This document shows positions 12,376 to 24,713 of a stretch of DNA of 64,000 nucleotides, piece by piece. A model generated the notes under the pieces. The model had not been told where the DNA came from, did not search any database, and saw only the letters and a list, made by a program, of their open reading frames with translations. The translations under genes and the position numbers were made by a program. Source of the DNA: Xiphophorus maculatus (lineage: Eukaryota > Chordata > Actinopteri > Cyprinodontiformes > Poeciliidae); contig NC_036447.1 in the NCBI RefSeq assembly GCF_002775205.1, positions 15,482,501 through 15,546,500 of the forward strand. The letters are read 5' to 3'. Numbering within the stretch: position 1 is the stretch's first letter; every line of letters begins with the position of its first letter.

Positions 12376-12945
12376 CATCATCTTGCCATCACAAAAAACC
12401 TGTCTGCTTGCCCCTCTTTCTTCCTTCCCACACATCAACTATGAAATTCTCCCTTGCTTCCTGACCAGTCCTACCCACTTAAAAACAACATGGTGAAGCA
12501 ATAATAAGTGGAATTCTCTCTTCCCATAATGTTATGCTCAGTCTGTATAAATTGTAAATTAAAGTCTGTGATTTTTATTTGTAGTCACCTCTGACTAATT
12601 GCTTTATTTCTAAAGATGCAAAAACTAGCAGTCCAATCCACTCCAGTAGAGCTGGTTCTGCAGTGACCCCTTAGCAGACAGATGATGCGGATGCTGCTGA
12701 CACTGTTATCAAGTTAAGCTGGGACAGTCAAGCATCTGGTGCACAGACACAAACACACTAATGCTCACTACTTCATATGTTGACATTTCCCATCATTATT
12801 ATGGAGCTTTGTCCTCGGTTGGTTCAAAACATAGCTGACTGAAAGCCTGCAGTGGAACTAAAATATGTTTCACTGAGACTGTAGAGGCATTCTGACTTTA
12901 GCAGATACAGTTAAATGTGCCACATATTTTGGAAATGTGTGCAGC
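12376..12945. other. Non-coding spacer
   Basis: No gene or recognisable element. Confidence 0.4.
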
Positions 12946-13143
12946 CATCGCTATCACGACCCTTTGGCCAATGGGTGAACGCCTCTCAGTATTTTGGTAA
13001 AGCAACATGTGACTCCGCCTGTTATTGGCTGAGAGCAGCAGTAGGGAAACTGAAACACAGGCTTCCGCCGCTGCCGCTCGCGCTCCCGCTGCTGTTGTTG
13101 CTTCTTCTTGAAGAATCTCAATAAAGTCTGCATCTGCTCACAG
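12946..13143 (+). promoter_or_regulatory. Candidate promoter and non-coding first exon
   Basis: Two CCAAT-type boxes (GGCCAATGGG near 12966 and ATTGGCTGAG near 13023) precede an interferon-response-like GAAACTGAAA (13046-13055) and a GC-rich stretch. That stretch ends in a donor-like CACAG/GTTAGT at 13143/13144. It could be a distal 5' exon of acsl1 or of an unknown transcript. There is no transcript evidence. Confidence 0.3.
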
Positions 13144-15633
13144 GTTAGTTCATTGGGCTTTAAAAACAACAAACACACACACAGGCGTATACCAGCCTGC
13201 GGATGAGATATGAGACCAAGATGGCGATTTTGCGCCTCATAAAGCAAGATGCGAGCATTTAAAACGTTGATGTTATTGTTGTCTTCATTAGAAGTGAGCC
13301 ACGTTTTGTTTCCTTTTTTGACGCATCTTCATTTCCGTTTTTCTTCACATTGCCTCCTTGTTCATGTGATTAAAACACAAAACGCGTTAGTTTCTGTTAT
13401 ATGCGTGAAGAACCTGCGTGCGCGTAAAGGGGGGTTATGAAATGAAAAATAAATATGGATGGACACGTAGCATCATGGATGATTTGGTACACAATGATCC
13501 ACTCTGTCTGCAAACTTTGCTGGGTTTTTCTTTTTCTTTGTGGACCTGTTTCCATCTGACTTTGTTGCATACATGCCGTCCATCTGTTTGCTGTTAGTTT
13601 ATTACTTGATACTAGGAGTGTATCAGAAGAGCAATGAAACCTTTATCTTTCAATTCATGTTCTGGCATCCCGCCACTTCGATCATGTGTGTGTGTGTGGG
13701 GGCGGGTGGTGCGTGTGTGCTTGAGCAGTTAAACATAACCTCCTCGCATGAGGAAGTAAGTTTGGTATTACTAACAGAGGAGCTGTGGCTGCACCAGTTT
13801 TTTTAACCTGTTCTATCTCAGATATTATTATGAGATGCCAGAAAAAATTTTTTATATACAAATCTCCGATTACTGTTTAAATTAGGTATTTTATTTTGAA
13901 ATAAAAAACTGGAATTCTGTAGCGATATTTTATTTATAACTGTAGGCTACAATGGCAAAATATATGTTTTTGTTCTTTTACTTTGTTTTGCCATTTCAAA
14001 TAGTATTAGAGGCTGTTCTATTCTTGACTATTCTATCTACCTTTTTTAAAGCTGTGAATAATAACAAGGAACAATTATTTGCAACAATGTGATGGTAAAT
14101 ATCTGAAATGTGAGTTCCCCATTGATACTCTTATTCTTATTCAGATGTCTATTATATTCACAGACGCACGCCAAATGCGGTAGGTTGAAAATAGGTTACT
14201 TTCTAGTCCTTTGTAAGCTATGGACAGGTGTGGCTCTGTTGACTTACTACAACCTGTTTTGGTTATGGGTTTGATGCTGCATACAAAGTTAAGTTTTCAA
14301 ACCAAAAGAAGGTTTAAAGTTACAACTCTCTAACCTCACAATGTCCAATAATACTTTAATTGAAAAACCGTTGCAGCTGAATATCAAAATACATACTCTG
14401 TGCAAATATTTTCATAAAATTCTTGAATTTGTTAAAATATTGCCTGGCTGTATTGACTTTGTGATCAATTCTTTGGTCAAAAACTAAATGTTGAATGCAG
14501 TTATCTCTAGCTAACAACTTAGCAGGTAAAGCACTAATTACTAATACAATCAACGTCCATAACACAACTCACTGACTTTAATACTATTGTAGAGTGTCGT
14601 TTTAGTGTCTTTTCATTGCATTGTGTGGAAGTATATTGATGTCTGATCTGGTTGTTGCTTTGTTCAAAATGGCAGTCTTTGAGGAATGTTGAAGCTCCTT
14701 TAAGGTTCTTCTCTTACCAAACTGAGTTGCAGGTTTTGAAGTCTAAATGTTTCTGGCATCAGCATCTTTACTTATGAGCTTGAAAAGTCTAAATGAATTT
14801 CATGTTTCACTTAACTGAAAGGAAGCTGGCGCAAGCAATGTTCAGTTTTCAGGGTCATTGTTGCATTTCATGGTGAATACAGTTGCCTAGCAACCAGTGG
14901 AAATCCACCGACAGGGGTGTGTTTAGACATAAATTCAGGGGCCCATGCCCATCCCTCCTAACAAATCCCAGGTTTCTTGACTGAAAGAGCTACAATTTAT
15001 TATTATTATTATTATTTTTATGTATTTATTTTTTTGCAGCAGAATAATCTGAATTTCAACAAATCTTAGCTTTATAGAAATATGGTGCTTCTGCTGTTGC
15101 AGAAATTATAATTAGTGTTGAATTATTTTCATTTCGTCCTTCGGAGTAATTAAACAAACAATTATCGTTTTAACTGTCACATGACAGAGCAATGTAGTTT
15201 AACCATAAATATGTAACATCCGGAATAGAAAATGTTCATAATATTTCACACCTCAATATATTTCCTGACAAATTGTTTGGTTAGTGTTGTTTGAACTATG
15301 CTGGCCTGCATTATCAGGCCTGACCATGGTTTGAAACCTTCTTTGTGCTGCCAGAAATCCAATTTGAAGGCATCCTTGAAGCACACAAAGACACACAGAA
15401 AGTCAATATCGTGAGATTTCTACCACAGAAAAACTCAAGAAGTAATGATATTACAGCAAAACCCTGTACAAGAAGCAAAATTAAGGAATTAATAATTGTA
15501 TATTTTTGTGTTCTGCTGCTTGGGAGACCTTTACTTTAGTTTGCAAATGCCAAATACAAGTTAATTTAATGTTTTGTTTTCATTTAGGTTCTCTGTTGAT
15601 GGTTGTATTCTATAAACATGCAGAAAACAAAGG
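13144..15633. other. Intergenic, no gene seen
   Basis: AT-rich sequence with an (ATT)n run at about 14996-15016. No frame resembles a protein. Confidence 0.45.
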
Positions 15634-16045
15634 CAGTTAAGCCCCAAATTATTCATACCCATTGCAGATTTAGATTTAAAACCTATTTAATTCAATCAAC
15701 AATTTTGTTGCTGACACCAATGAGACAGACCTCTTACAGAGGATAATAAAACAGTGTAAAAGGACCATTAAGTTTGAAAAGAAACACATGCATATGTTTT
15801 TATTGACATTTTAATTAAAACGAATTAATATCCTTATCAATAATTAATGGAAAAATCTTGATAGGCATTACATTAGCCAGGGACTTTTATTGTTCACCAG
15901 CTTTTTGCATATTTTCACTGCTATGTTGGCAATTTATCTTTGCTGATGAGCTCCAAGTGTTTGAGGTTAGAAGGCCTCCTAACCATCATCCCGATCTTTA
16001 ACTCCCTCCACAGATTCTCCAACTGTTAGATTCAAGTTGAGACTC
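15634..16045 (-). mobile_element. Tc1-like element, one end only
   Basis: It begins with the family's terminal repeat (CAGTTAAGCCCCAAATTATT) and runs through the subterminal region. It then enters the reverse complement of the transposase 3' part ('tttaactccctccacagatt'), where it stops. The rest of the element is absent. Confidence 0.8.
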
Positions 16046-18354
16046 TTTATGAACAAGTACAAAAAATGTATATTACTTCCTGTTAGGAGAAACAATCGGC
16101 TATGTCTAATGCATTTTATTAGACAAAATGTGGAAAGATTCCTGTGGCATAAAAATATATATATATATACAATACTCTGTAAAGCAATACAATTTTTGCA
16201 GAAATCCTTCTGAGTGTCCTCAGCTGGTTTTAGACAGATTCAGGCAGACGAGGTGCAGACACTGCAGGCATTTTAAAGCAAACTTCCTTCTACAGGAATC
16301 TGCGGAATGCAGACTGAGTGAGTTGTCCTTTTTTTCTTCCTTTTAATTCATCACGCAGTGCAGTTTTTCACATACGTGGTAAACAGAGAGACAGTAAAGT
16401 GACCGTGGAGAAGTCACATGTTTTCCCTTTGAGCACAGGAGCAGATTTCTTTATGGCAAACAGAGGGAGAGATTGTGGCTCTTGCAACCCTGTCATTACG
16501 CTGCTCTCGGTCATTTGAGAATACCGGCATGACTCTGTCTGTTGTGGGACTTAGAGCAGACTAAAGGAGCTGATGTTTACAACACAATCAGCTTGAATGT
16601 GTGACCTTCACAGCAGGAAATTAAGATCACATTTTAAGACTGATTGTCATCGTTCCCACAACTTTTAACTCTTAAAAGTTGAAAAAAACCCTTGTGAGAG
16701 CAGAAATTACATTTGCAGGATAAACAAATCTGATCTGCATGGTTATTGAGTGAAACGACCTACTTGGAAGTCCTAAAGAACTGTTTTCTTGTTTGTTTTT
16801 TCAACGCTTAACTTAAATGTCATCTCAGGTTCTGAAAGTTGACTTGGGTGCCCAGATCAGAGATACTTTTCTGAGGTAACGCAGACACCTATTTAACTGA
16901 TTACACTGTAAAAATTATATCTAAGCACATAACATAGTTTGTACTGGTAAATTCTGCTGTTTTGCAATAAAATTAAAGCTTTCTTGAAGCTTCCTTCCTT
17001 TTTTTTTCAACTTTTATTTGAAACAATGTGTTGAAGCTAAAAATGGCTAACCTTAAGTCTCATTCAGTCAATTATAATTTTCCCACCAAAAGGTTTTCAT
17101 TTCCACCTGGTAGATCTTGGGCATGCTTTGCTTACCAGATTACATTTTTAGCTTCCAACCAGTCGATCACCAGCCGGGGCATAAAGGCAGCCGATTCCAC
17201 AGTGCATCTCAAAAAGCAAGCTCTCCCTCTGTTCATCTGTCATCAGTTCTGAAAAAAGAAACAGTTTAAATATGTTTGAGTATGTGTGTTACGACGGGTC
17301 AATGAGCCATTGCAGAAGACATGGAGACAGACTTCAAAAATAGTAGTAATAGGTACGTCATAGCCAGATCTACAAATCTGACTGATGGAATAACATTTAG
17401 TAGCTAGTTGCTTTGAAAAACCCCTCAGGCTGTTGGTGCTGACATTGTTAAAAAATGTGTTTTTATTACAGAACCAATTAATGCTGTAAAAGCACCAGAA
17501 GTTGAGGAGTGGGCCTAAGTGGCTGCTTTCACTCTCTATGCTAAACTAACTGGCTGATTTGCTCCAGCTTCACACTAACGCTTAAGAATATTGGTTATCA
17601 AATGTGACCCTCAGACTGGACAGTGTAATCAGTGTGATGGTACTCTCTTTGATTTGCATTAAGAATAGTGTGTGTCCTGACTCTTTGCTGGTTGGAAACT
17701 CTTGGCAGACATGCGACCTTTGCTCTACTTCACCAACCCCTCCTCCACTCTTCCCGCTCTATACATTTCCATGCTGTGCCTCATGTGACCAGCAGTGTGA
17801 GGTTTCATCATTGGGGGCAGGACCTGCACTACTCAGCGTGGTCGCCTTGTCCAACGTCAGCCTTTGGTTCCTAAAACCGGGGATGAAAGTGATTGGTTAT
17901 AGGGTGGACACGAGTCAGGAAGTGCAGAAAAGATGTCACACTGCGGCCACATGAGCTTTACCAGCCATCTGACAGCCACACAGTGACAAGCAGCGTGCCT
18001 CTCTGTGTGACTTGTTGCAAGGTGTCAGCTGCCCTGCCATTTTCAGACAACCCCTGTTCACTCACCTTTGGAAAACAAGCTAAACTGGTCTGGCTTTGCC
18101 TTGAAACATTAGCCTGTAAATGTAGATGGAAAGAGATGATTAAATCAGTTTGATCTTTTTGATGGAATGCTCTCTATGGGTCAGGGTGTAGTGGTTGTGA
18201 ATTAATCACTGAGCCAACGGGTGCACCTTTAGTTTCAGTAGTGTTCCTACTGAACCACAGTGTAAAGACCTTAGATGCTTGTTGCAAAAAGAGGTGGAGA
18301 AGTCATCTGTTAACATTGGTGCACAAGATGAGCTACAGTTTGCTTCCAATTTTC
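16046..18354. other. Intergenic, no gene seen
   Basis: No supported gene. A perfect 10-bp hairpin with a 3-base loop lies at 16659-16681. The 17600-18150 stretch is less AT-rich, with several short frames, none of which I recognise. Confidence 0.4.
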
Positions 18355-18470
18355 TCCATTTTTGTCATGTTTCACATTGGGATTTCAAGTGATAAACACA
18401 ATGGTGTGCATATTTGAGAAGTCAAAAAAAAAATACAGTTTTACAATCTGAATCTGCTTTAAATAGCACT
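18355..18470. mobile_element. Worn Tc1-like subterminal fragment
   Basis: 'ttgggatttcaagtgataaa' followed by an ACACAATGGTGTGCATA-like stretch fits, at roughly 70 percent by eye, the subterminal part of the common fish Tc1 family. No other part of an element is present. Confidence 0.45.
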
Positions 18471-21369
18471 GTATCTTACAGTATGTTATGTTTATTTCTT
18501 ACCATAATGTGATTCTTTAAAAAAAAAAGTAATGTTATTGTATCAAATAAAGCTGCAGCTGATATTTTTCAGGATTTGTTTTGTTACTACTGAAACTATC
18601 AGCTCTAAGCGAGGCTTCATTGGTTTCAAAAATAGCTACAGCAAATTTACAGCCCTGATTCAAACATGGCGACACTTTTGCTGTTGGATTTTGATTTAAA
18701 GACAAATTACCTGAGATTAAGAGCATTTTACCTCTAATGTGTCACTCAGATATTTTAGTGTGACTTCCTGTAAGTACAAATATTTCACTTCTTTGCGGGA
18801 AGTCAAATATTGTAGAGGAAATCAAGTGTGTCTGACAAGCACTGTCTTATATTACTCTAACTTTCTGGCTGCGTCTGGAGTGGCTCTTGTGTTAACAGCG
18901 AAGCTACAATGTGCCTTCGAGCTGCTGGAGGGAGCTGCCAGCCTGTCTTCATGTTCTGTGTCAAATGACCTTTCTGCCCTCCCCAGTTCCTCCCCAGTCC
19001 CCCCCCCCACCCCTCTGATACCAGTGTCTTGTGCTGGAGTGTGGTGTGACTTGTGAACTTGCTCTGCTATTGGCTTGTGAGTCTTCCAGGCCAAGTATGG
19101 AGAGAGGAGGAGGGTGGGGTGGTTTTCTAGGGCTACCTTTCACCTCCAACAACTGTTAGCACATATAATCTGCAGGAAGCAGTCTCTGAAGGGGGTCTGT
19201 TTTCATTTAACATCTTTCCTACAAATTTTTCTTCTCATCTCACTTGAAAACGATAAAATGATAAAATGATAAAATGAAATTGTTTAGGTTTATGTTAAAT
19301 TGTTAAATTCTTAAAGAGCAGAATTTTTGTTATCATGTCTTACCGCGATTCCCACACTTTTTGCCCAAAAAGTTTTTAAATAGATAACAGAAAATGGTGA
19401 AAAATCCCATCTTTCAGTTTTTTAGTGGGTGAAAAAACATGGTTTTAAATCACTGCTGCCACCACTAGTAGAACCACAAACAGTTTTTTACAATTTAGTA
19501 AAATACGTCTTGTGGTCTAACTGTATTATTAGTACTATTATGTGATATAGTGATCTATTCTTACTTACTCTTCAAAATGAGAAATACATCTGCCTTTTTT
19601 AAGGAAGGCAGATGTATGGCAAAGTTCATAATTTAGTGAATACTATAAAATTATATAGTTACTCCTTAAAATTTGTCCATTGAACTAAAAAATAAAAGTT
19701 TAAAACAACATAAAAAACCTGCATAAAGACACATATTTTTTAAAACCATACCACTTTAACACTGCTGTCAATAAATGTGGTGTCTTTCAAACATGACTGA
19801 CATTTCCTGATCTGTAAGTTCTGACATCAAACTATTGATAACATATGTAAAAAAAAAAGTAATTTATCATATAATATTGTTTTTATCAATATGACCCACC
19901 AAAGTATGCTACCTAACATATTAATGTAACACAATAAATGGACTCCTGTTCAGTTTTTCTGCATTTCCTGATACTCATCTGCTTTCTGTCTTTGCTTTTT
20001 CTGCTAGAAAATATCTGAATCAAAATAGTTTTTTCTATAAAACCCAAGTATTTACTTTTTACCAAAGTTTCACATGGCTAATCTGAAGATAAAGTAAAAA
20101 AAAAAAAAGTTTGTTATACCTCCTCTATAAAAAACTGAAATGTCCAGACTAGAGTCAATGTTAAAAAGCAGAAACAGAATATGGAGACAAAAAGTAGAAG
20201 CTATGTGGGGGATCAGTCAAACAAAAGGCTTAAGGAGTAAAAATATAAAAACATGTATTGCTGTTAACTCCTTGCAGAGAAACATTGGGAGTGCAACAAT
20301 CTGGTTACATGCTGCCTGTGACATACCAGTGGTAGCTGCCAAGAGCTGTTAGTTTAATTGGACCGATGGCTTTTTGTTTCCACTGTGGGATGTAACTACT
20401 TCCATGCCAGAGCTTGTTGGTTGTAAGGATAGTTGCTGTGGAGGTTTTTACTGCAATGCTCACTGGGGTTTACTGTCGTTCCCTGATGACGCATCAAACA
20501 TTTTTTTCTGAGATTTAGCTAAAACAGTGTTTTATGAAGTAATTAATTGGCAATTAGTCAGACTGTCAGCTCTGGTAGCCAGCCTGTGGAAAGCACCCAA
20601 CATGCTGCTCTGGGCTTGTTATCTGACACTCCATTAGTTTCCACATTATGACTTTTTGCCTTTTATGAAACTGAAAATATCTCTCCGACATCAAAATTTT
20701 GTCTTTTTTTTTATAAGTGAGGGAAACATTTATTAACTGTCTTCCAGCCAGCTGGCCAGCAGTGTGCAGCAGCAGGCAGGAAGGGAGACACTCATCCCTT
20801 TAGCACCTTCTCTGACTTCTTATTAAAAGAGATTCAAACTGCAGGAAAAGTTTGGCGAATAATTTAAAGTATTTTGAAACTTCAACTTTTTAAAGGCTCC
20901 AACCTTCAGTTTCAACAACCAGCCCATGCCTAGATAGCACCACCTTAAGGTAGACACTTAGGATAATTGTCTTTGTTGAACTACTTTGAGGTGTTTCGGT
21001 TTCCTCCAACATGAAAACTACACACAGTGCCCAAATAATGCCTCATGTTTGTTCCACACTCCGAAACATCTGTGGAAACAAGTCTTTAAATCACTGTGGA
21101 CAGCTTCACCTTTGTTCTTGCTCTATAAAATTACAACAAATTTACCCCAACATCCAAAATTTTGGACGGTGTTCTAATTTTTGGTTTAAATTTGTGCTGA
21201 TTAGGACGAAAATCTGACTGCACATCCGTTGTGTTTGAGGTGAACAAAAGGGGAATCCAATGTGGGTTTGCTTCAACCTACCAGCTGCGTGACTCTGCAA
21301 CAAGCAGCTTGCTGCGTCTCACGCGTTTGTGTTTCTGTTTGAGTAGGGGCGTGTTTCTGCTATTCATAG
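18471..21369. other. Intergenic, hairpin and possible conserved elements
   Basis: No gene seen. A strong hairpin lies at 19584-19617. The stretch 20515-20660, with clustered TAATTAATTGGCAATTAG-type homeodomain cores, looks like a possible enhancer. Confidence 0.4.
19584..19617. repeat. Perfect 13-bp hairpin
   Basis: ATACATCTGCCTT (19584-19596) pairs exactly with AAGGCAGATGTAT (19605-19617) across an 8-base loop, in AT-rich intergenic DNA. It may be a tiny palindromic transposon footprint or a structured transcript. Confidence 0.75.
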
Positions 21370-21502
21370 TTGTGAGAACTTCAGAGGTCTATTAGAGGAC
21401 AGCGCGAGTCCTTCTAATAGCAACTGCAGCCACTGCCAGGCCTTTCAGATAACAGGACCTCTTCACTCTGAAACAGCCTTGACCCTTCTTCGTTTACGCT
21501 CT
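21370..21502 (+). promoter_or_regulatory. Candidate 5' non-coding exon of acsl1
   Basis: A stretch rich in C and G relative to its flanks ends in a consensus donor (TACGCTCT/GTGAGTAC near 21509). The first coding exon of acsl1 is preceded by an acceptor at 24695 and only 18 bases of 5' UTR, so an upstream leader exon must exist. This is the best nearby candidate, but the choice is inference. Confidence 0.35.
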
Positions 21503-21927
21503 GTGAGTACAAACATGAATTAAATGTCAGCGTGTCGATAATCTGCGCAGCGCCGTCTGATAATCTTATAGTGAATTTCAATTCAGATGAGTTGACTTAG
21601 TAATATGATCGTACATTGGGCTAAAAAGTAGCAGGTGTGGGATTAAGAAAAACATTCATTAGTCCTTTTATTTCTTCTGTCTTTGACAAGCTAAACCATC
21701 TTCAATGGCTTACTCCTCTGTTTTGTAGTCAGTAGATCAATTTTTATTGATATTTATGTTTTTCTTGTTTCAGCATTAACTCTTTAATCTAACTTTTGTT
21801 TGGCATCTGCTTTAAAGTACTTTGCTCCAGTTGGCACTAGTCTCAGTTGTCATGAGCTTCAGGGTAATAATAGAAGTAGGTGAGAAGTCAATTGTTACCT
21901 CTATGACTTCATTTACCTTCACTGCAG

Positions 21928-21946
21928 AGGTCAGGTCAGTTGACCT
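21928..21946. promoter_or_regulatory. Cluster of three nuclear-receptor half-sites
   Basis: AGGTCA occurs at 21928-21933 and 21933-21938, overlapping by one base, and its reverse complement TGACCT at 21941-21946. It would lie in the first acsl1 intron if the leader exon above is right. ACSL1 is a known PPAR target, but this spacing is not a classical DR1. Confidence 0.45.
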
Positions 21947-24695
21947 GAATGTCCTCAGAGGTTTATAGCAAAAGTAACTTATTAGAAATAGGCATGAGCT
22001 GATTGAAGAGTGAATTACTTTAAAAATCTGAGACGGTTCTTTAAGATTTATTACCAACCATATTATTTCTGCTTCAAGCTACAGAGCTATCGAGCTGTCT
22101 GACTACAAGTCCTAAAAGCTGCTACTGTTCTGCTACGTCTGATTTTAATATTTCCTTTTTAGCTCTGCTGCAGAACATTAGAGGGACCTTATTATTATTT
22201 AAAGGAAGTTTCAGCCCAGTGACTTCATCTCAGAAATATTCCAAGCAGAAAGCTTTCATCCCCTCCTGAAGCAAGAGGTTGAACGTCTGTGGTTGTTTCC
22301 TTATATCTCCATGGAGGCTTGTGACCAGAAAACGTGTGTGGAGTCGGATTTCCTTCCTACGCACAGCTGTTGAACAAGAGAGCACATCCTTCCTTTTGAA
22401 CGCAACAATTGAGAAGGATCAGTGTGAAAGAAAGGGCTTTAGATGGAGTTTAAAAAAGTGAAAGATGCTGATTATTTGTTTTAAGATTAAGATGTTAGAA
22501 CACATAACGTCACACATAAAGTATGAATTCATCATTGGAATAATGGCTCTACAATGCATAAATATGTGCATCAGAGCATAGACCTAATCTTTTATTCAAA
22601 CATGTTTATTGATTTAAAAAAATTGCTATAATGCACACCCAAATTGTCCAATTCTGATCCGACCGACACATTGCTGGGTCACAGGAGCATTCTAGCAGAA
22701 ACGGCTCAATATTCAGACCTCAAATACTTTAGTGCATGATTTCTTTTAAAAAGGGAGGACACAACAAAAGTTTGCATCATTGGATGTTCATGTGATGAGA
22801 TGTTTCTGAAAGCCCAAGAGCACAATGTTGAATGATCACTGAGTGATAAACACGGTTCTCTGTGGATTTATACCCGAAGCTTAATTTTATTCTGTTCTGT
22901 TCTTTTGTGTCTCCTGGTTTTTGTTTTTCCATCAACATGTCAGGATTAGATGTGCATGTCATAAACAGAAACACAAACTTAATAAATGACTCCAACATCA
23001 GTAGTTTTAAGGGATTTAGATTGTAGCACCTTGACCTACATCAAAGCACCAAAAGAACACAATAGACGTCACATCAGCTAAAATGCAATATTTCACATAG
23101 CCTAGATAAAAGGAAAGTACTCCCTAGTTTAGCTCAAGCCTTCGTTAGAATGTTTCTACCAGAATTATTTTTGTATTTGGCAGCAATACAAGCCATTTAA
23201 TAGATAGTTGCAAGACAACATATGTGCACATGGAAACTCAGTAGCTTTAAAAGTGCAATAGAATTACATTTTATTAGTATTACAATATCTACCATAGTAT
23301 TAAGATTGTGTCCCACTTAATTGACTTGCCAAATAAATTTCAGGTTGTACCTGTTTGTTTTTTTTTTCTTAAGGCAACCTGTATTTTGGTAAACAAGACT
23401 TAAGACTTTAAGCTACAGTCTTTAGTCATTTCTTGTTCCTTCTGGTCATTTTAATTCAGATTAGCTGGCTGACGTGCTAAGTTAGCATCTTCTCAGATCT
23501 GAAATAACTCTGATAAACTGAGATCTAAATGTTGTTGCCTTTTTTTCATTTATCTCCCTTTAAATAGTGCCACATTTGCAATGAAAAATAAGTTTGGGTT
23601 TAGCAGTAGATTTCATTATGTGAGTTACATCTATCAAAATGTTATCAAATCCTCTTTGCCAATAGGAAAGTATTATTGACACAGGAAAACTAAGTGCTGC
23701 AGGCAGTGTCACTGCAGTAGGCTTTATCAGAGGCTAACTACAAAGTTTGGTCGAACTGTTTAGCAGTCAACACTTCCAACTCCATTGATTACTTGTAGAT
23801 CTACTTGGGCGTTCATCAAATTCTGGCTGAACTGGGGATGCCAGCTGTAAATTGTTCCCAAGGATGAGCCAGACTTGTGCAGCTCCACTTTTTCATATAT
23901 CTTAGCTGATTTCTTTTGACTTTACCATTGTGTCAAACAAGAAAGCAATGTGTTCCAGGTGTGGCCTTAAAACACCTCCCAACAGCTCTCAGGCACGATA
24001 GTGAGGGGTTGATCATTTGTCCTTGCTTAGCAGCGAAGAGTTTGCAGTCACTGAAGTAACAATAACTTCCTCTGTATACAGAAATGTTCTGGTGTCCAAT
24101 GGGACGCCATCTGCTTGACAGCTGAGTTTTGGCCCAGACTGGTACATCAGCGGGACAATGACGCTGCTGTTTATTGAAAACTGAGTTTTTATTTAGACAA
24201 ATTTAAATTCCAATAAGGAGCTGCTGCTCTTTGTTTGTGTTGTTATTCTGGTTTTGGGTGAAAGTAGGTTTTCCATTTCATTTCCAGAATTACTTAGCAA
24301 CCTAAACTAAACCAAAGGAAGCTGGTAAATTACAGAAATGTTCTCTTTTTATTTTTTTGAAAATATGAACATTTTACAGTAACACTTTAAAACAAGTGTT
24401 GCTTGTTTTACATTATACTTCTGGGTTTTATTTGAAATTATTGAACAATATTTATGGAAGCTATTCATCTTAATTACCAAAAGATTATCTCTGACTTTAT
24501 TTAAACTGTGGTCGTGTTCTCAGTTTAAAGGACAGCATTTAAAAAGATAAAGACTTGCTCTATTTGGGTGAAACCATAATTACTGTTAAATGTATTTTTC
24601 AAAAATGTATCTGGATGAATATAAAACACTCGAAGTTTTAAGATCCACTAATAGATCAGTGGTCAGTCTGAATGGCTTCCTCTGTGTCTGTGCAG
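21947..24695. other. Likely acsl1 5' intron, no coding exon seen
   Basis: AT-rich sequence with no conserved frame. It lies directly upstream of the acceptor at 24694-24695. Confidence 0.4.
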
Positions 24696-24713
24696 GTTCA
24701 GTTCATATCAACC

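Noticed and set aside
12915-13124. Open frame with a run of leucines ending LLLLLLLEESQ
   Set aside because: It comes from CTG/CTT repeats in a GC-rich block and has no homologue I know; the block reads better as a promoter and leader.
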